6,411 nt of DNA from an uncultured Burkholderiales bacterium (GTDB lineage: Bacteria > Pseudomonadota > Gammaproteobacteria > Burkholderiales > Burkholderiaceae_E). The position numbers and the translations under genes are program-made. The notes below the pieces were generated by a model that saw only the letters and a list, made by a program, of their open reading frames with translations, searched no databases and was not told the DNA's origin. The stretch lies in contig CAIXXI010000226.1 in assembly GCA_903923345.1 (NCBI GenBank), positions 1-6,411 on the forward strand. The letters are read 5' to 3'. Positions 5,452 through 6,411 of this stretch are shown here, one piece after another (position 1 is the first letter of the stretch; every line of letters starts with the position of its first letter).

Positions 5452-5463
5452 AATGCATGCATT
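5452..5463. repeat. 12-bp palindrome AATGCATGCATT upstream of msrP
   Basis: This perfect 12-bp palindrome overlaps the first bases of the proposed -10 of msrP and covers the expected transcription start. That is a position where a repressor would block transcription. The sequence alone does not show which protein would bind. Confidence 0.45.
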
Positions 5464-5488
5464 GTCCCTCTTGAACCGGCCGGCTCAA
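5461..5488 (-). promoter_or_regulatory. Probable msrPQ promoter with an 18-bp dyad in its spacer
   Basis: On the minus strand, TTGAGC (5488-5483, 4 of 6 to TTGACA) is followed after 16 bp by GACAAT (5466-5461, 4 of 6 to TATAAT), giving a leader of about 26 nt with the strong AGGAGG. The region 5471-5488 is an 18-bp imperfect dyad, TTGA-n-CCGGCCGG-n-TCAA, with a single mismatched pair. It overlaps the -35 and fills the spacer. Confidence 0.45.
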
Positions 5489-5501
5489 TCAGAACCCCCT
5501 C

Positions 5502-5529
5502 AAATGAAACGGGCGCCGATGGGCGCCCG
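5502..5529 (-). terminator. Intrinsic terminator of the cytochrome c4 gene
   Basis: An 8-bp perfect GC stem (5510-5517 with 5522-5529; arms CGGGCGCC/GGCGCCCG) with a 4-nt loop is followed on the minus strand by TTTCATTT. This fits Rho-independent termination downstream of c4 and before the msrP promoter. Confidence 0.7.
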
Positions 5530-5545
5530 CTGCTGAAAGGGATGC

Positions 5546-5563
5546 CCGGGCCTTCAGGCCCGG
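5546..5563 (-). terminator. Second hairpin just after the cytochrome c4 stop
   Basis: CCGGGCC (5546-5552) pairs with GGCCCGG (5557-5563) around a 4-nt loop (TGAA on the minus strand), starting 6 bp after the c4 stop. No T-run follows directly; it is the first of two tandem hairpins, the next at 5510-5529 having the T-rich tail. It probably contributes to termination or to 3'-end stability. Confidence 0.55.
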
Positions 5564-5569
5564 AGCGTT

Positions 5570-6229
5570 TCAGCGCAGTCCGGCGATGTAATCGGCGATC
5601 GCCTTGATCTCGCCATCGGAGAGCCGGGCCGAAATCGTCATCATTTGCGCGCTGTTCTTGCGTTGACCCGCACGGAACTGAGTCAGCTGCGACTCGGTGT
5701 ACTCGGCCCACTGACCCCCGAGGCGGGGGTACTGGGCCGGAATACCGGCACCGGCAGGGCCATGGCAACCTGCGCAGGACGGCACGCCCTTTTCAGGGAT
5801 GCCGGCGCGATAAATGCGCTGGCCGAGTTCGACCAGATCCTTGTTGCGAGCCGAGGCGGGCTTGAGCGGCTGGCTTGCAAACCAGGCCGCCACATTGCGG
5901 CGGTCTGCGTCAGAAAGCGTGGCCGCAAAACCGGCCATGATCGCGTTGTTGCGCTCTGGCTCCTTCGCGCCCGGTGCGAGCACGAAATTGTTGAGCTGCT
6001 TGTAGAGGTAGTCGGCATGCTGGCCGGAGAGCTTGGGATTGGCCGGACTGGTGGAGTTGCCATCCGCGCCATGGCAGGCCGCACAGGCGGCCGCGGCGGT
6101 CTGCTGACCCTTGTTCAGGTCGGGCTTGGCGGGTGCCGGTTGAGCCGCAACAGTGCCGCACAACAATGCAGCGCCAATAAAAGCGCCTGCACGCCTGGAA
6201 AGAATCGCCAAATTCAACGCCTGGATCAT
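5570..6229 (-). CDS. Dihaem cytochrome c4
   Basis: This 219-residue periplasmic electron carrier delivers electrons towards terminal oxidases. A signal peptide (hydrophobic AGAFIGAALLCGTVAA, cleavage after about A29) is followed by two similar cytochrome c domains. The haem-binding motifs are C49-A-A-C52-H53 and C152-A-G-C155-H156. Likely axial methionines are M98 (IMAGFAATLSD) and M196 or M197 (MMTISARLSD). The two-domain repeat and about 190 mature residues match cytochrome c4. The ATG at 6229 has AGGT 7 nt upstream; the open frame to 6400 would run antisense over engB. It diverges from engB and is ended by two tandem hairpins. In several betaproteobacteria resB-ccsA cytochrome maturation genes follow c4; here msrP follows directly (from memory, not verified). 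Haem insertion requires a c-type maturation system encoded elsewhere. Confidence 0.95.
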   Translation of the reverse strand: MIQALNLAILSRRAGAFIGAALLCGTVAAQPAPAKPDLNKGQQTAAAACAACHGADGNSTSPANPKLSGQHADYLYKQLNNFVLAPGAKEPERNNAIMAGFAATLSDADRRNVAAWFASQPLKPASARNKDLVELGQRIYRAGIPEKGVPSCAGCHGPAGAGIPAQYPRLGGQWAEYTESQLTQFRAGQRKNSAQMMTISARLSDGEIKAIADYIAGLR

Positions 6230-6243
6230 CGAACGCACCTGAA

Positions 6244-6256
6244 GATTTCCGGAATC
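6244..6256. repeat. Near-palindrome centred on TTCCGGAA in the c4/engB interval
   Basis: TTCCGGAA (6247-6254) is a perfect 8-bp palindrome, flanked by GAT on one side and TC on the other to give an almost complete GATT..AATC dyad with one extra T. It lies in the c4 leader and upstream of the engB -10, where a regulator could touch both promoters. Weak on its own. Confidence 0.25.
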
Positions 6257-6269
6257 ACGCAAACCCAAG

Positions 6270-6279
6270 ATTGTACAAT
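6270..6279. promoter_or_regulatory. Symmetric ATTGTACAAT: overlapping divergent -10 elements
   Basis: This 10-bp perfect palindrome contains TACAAT (5 of 6 to TATAAT) on the plus strand at 6274-6279 for engB and on the minus strand at 6275-6270 for cytochrome c4. For c4, GAGACA (6297-6292, minus, 4 of 6) lies 16 bp upstream as a -35. For engB no good -35 is seen. The engB start codon is only 11 nt past its -10. Confidence 0.5.
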
Positions 6280-6290
6280 AGGCCCGTTTC

Positions 6291-6411
6291 ATGTCTCTAT
6301 TGACCTCAGCCCGGTTCTTCACCACGGTCGCCGCCCTGAACCAGTTGCCACGAGACGGCCTGGTCGAGGTGGCGTTCGTCGGTCGCTCCAATGCGGGCAA
6401 ATCCTCCTGCA
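6291..6411 (+). CDS. engB: Ribosome biogenesis GTPase EngB (YihA/YsxC), N-terminal part
   Basis: The plus strand opens at ATG 6291 and stays open to the window end, giving 40 residues that begin MSLLTSARFFTTV and run into EVAFVGRSNAGKSSC. The last segment is the G1/Walker A P-loop GRSNAGKSS, diagnostic of EngB, an essential GTPase in 50S ribosomal subunit assembly. The N-terminal block (SLL..ARF.TT....LP..) also fits the family. Only about a fifth of the usual 200-220 residues is visible; the 3' end lies outside. No Shine-Dalgarno precedes the ATG, and the probable -10 ends only 11 nt upstream, so the message may be leaderless or nearly so. It diverges from cytochrome c4, with 61 bp between starts. 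Confidence 0.93.
   Translation, partial: MSLLTSARFFTTVAALNQLPRDGLVEVAFVGRSNAGKSSC

Noticed and set aside
5429..5488. Longer MsrP starting at ATG 5488 or 5458
   Set aside because: It would run over the likely promoter; AGGAGG lies 5 nt before ATG 5428.
4271..5536. 421-codon open frame on the plus strand across msrP and part of msrQ
   Set aside because: It is fully antisense to MsrP, whose family motifs are intact; the product has no domain and no ribosome site.
1..6411. CRISPR array, IS element, integrase, toxin-antitoxin or phage-defence genes
   Set aside because: I looked for regular repeats, terminal inverted repeats, tRNA-like ends and small paired ORFs and saw none; the window is core-gene territory with one unusual signalling pair.

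Overview
The window looks like core chromosome of a GC-rich betaproteobacterium, probably Burkholderiales/Rhodocyclales-like. The evidence is the set of neighbours (cyaY diverging from lptM-lysA, msrPQ, a dihaem cytochrome c4 diverging from engB), the protein sequences themselves, and strong G/C preference at third codon positions. I see no IS element, integrase, tRNA, rRNA or CRISPR array.

Layout. Bases 1-84 hold a short non-coding stretch with a small dyad. On the minus strand, 85-600 encodes a single-domain response regulator and 597-1376 encodes a small soluble histidine-kinase-like protein; they overlap by ATGA. A gap of about 240 bp with an 18-bp perfect palindrome (1563-1580) separates them from glsB (1617-1886, minus, a small membrane protein) and cyaY (1957-2292, minus, frataxin). 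cyaY starts only 14 bp from the divergent lptM (2307-2492, plus), which is followed by lysA (2551-3822, plus, diaminopimelate decarboxylase). lysA converges on msrQ (3841-4467, minus), with a perfect hairpin between them. msrQ follows msrP (4469-5428, minus) with one base between them. Upstream of msrP lie its probable promoter, carrying two dyads, and two tandem hairpins ending the cytochrome c4 gene (5570-6229, minus). The c4 gene diverges from engB (from 6291, plus, cut by the window end) across a 61-bp region with a symmetric ATTGTACAAT.

How the genes work together. msrP and msrQ encode a periplasmic molybdoenzyme and its haem membrane partner, which repair oxidised methionine in envelope proteins. 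Cytochrome c4 is another periplasmic redox carrier. lptM helps assemble the LPS export gate. lysA makes lysine from meso-diaminopimelate, cyaY serves iron-sulfur cluster assembly, and engB serves 50S ribosome assembly. The kinase-like/receiver pair is the accessory-looking part.

The most interesting point is that pair. The kinase-like protein keeps a perfect His box (HELNNPL), but every ATP-binding signature in its catalytic domain is altered. This suggests a Spo0B/ChpT-like phosphotransferase, a phosphatase or a scaffold acting on the single-domain regulator, not an active kinase. Other points are apparently leaderless starts (lptM, engB, perhaps the kinase-like gene), a mirror-image -10 shared by c4 and engB, operator-like dyads in the msrP promoter, and strong hairpins in non-standard places.
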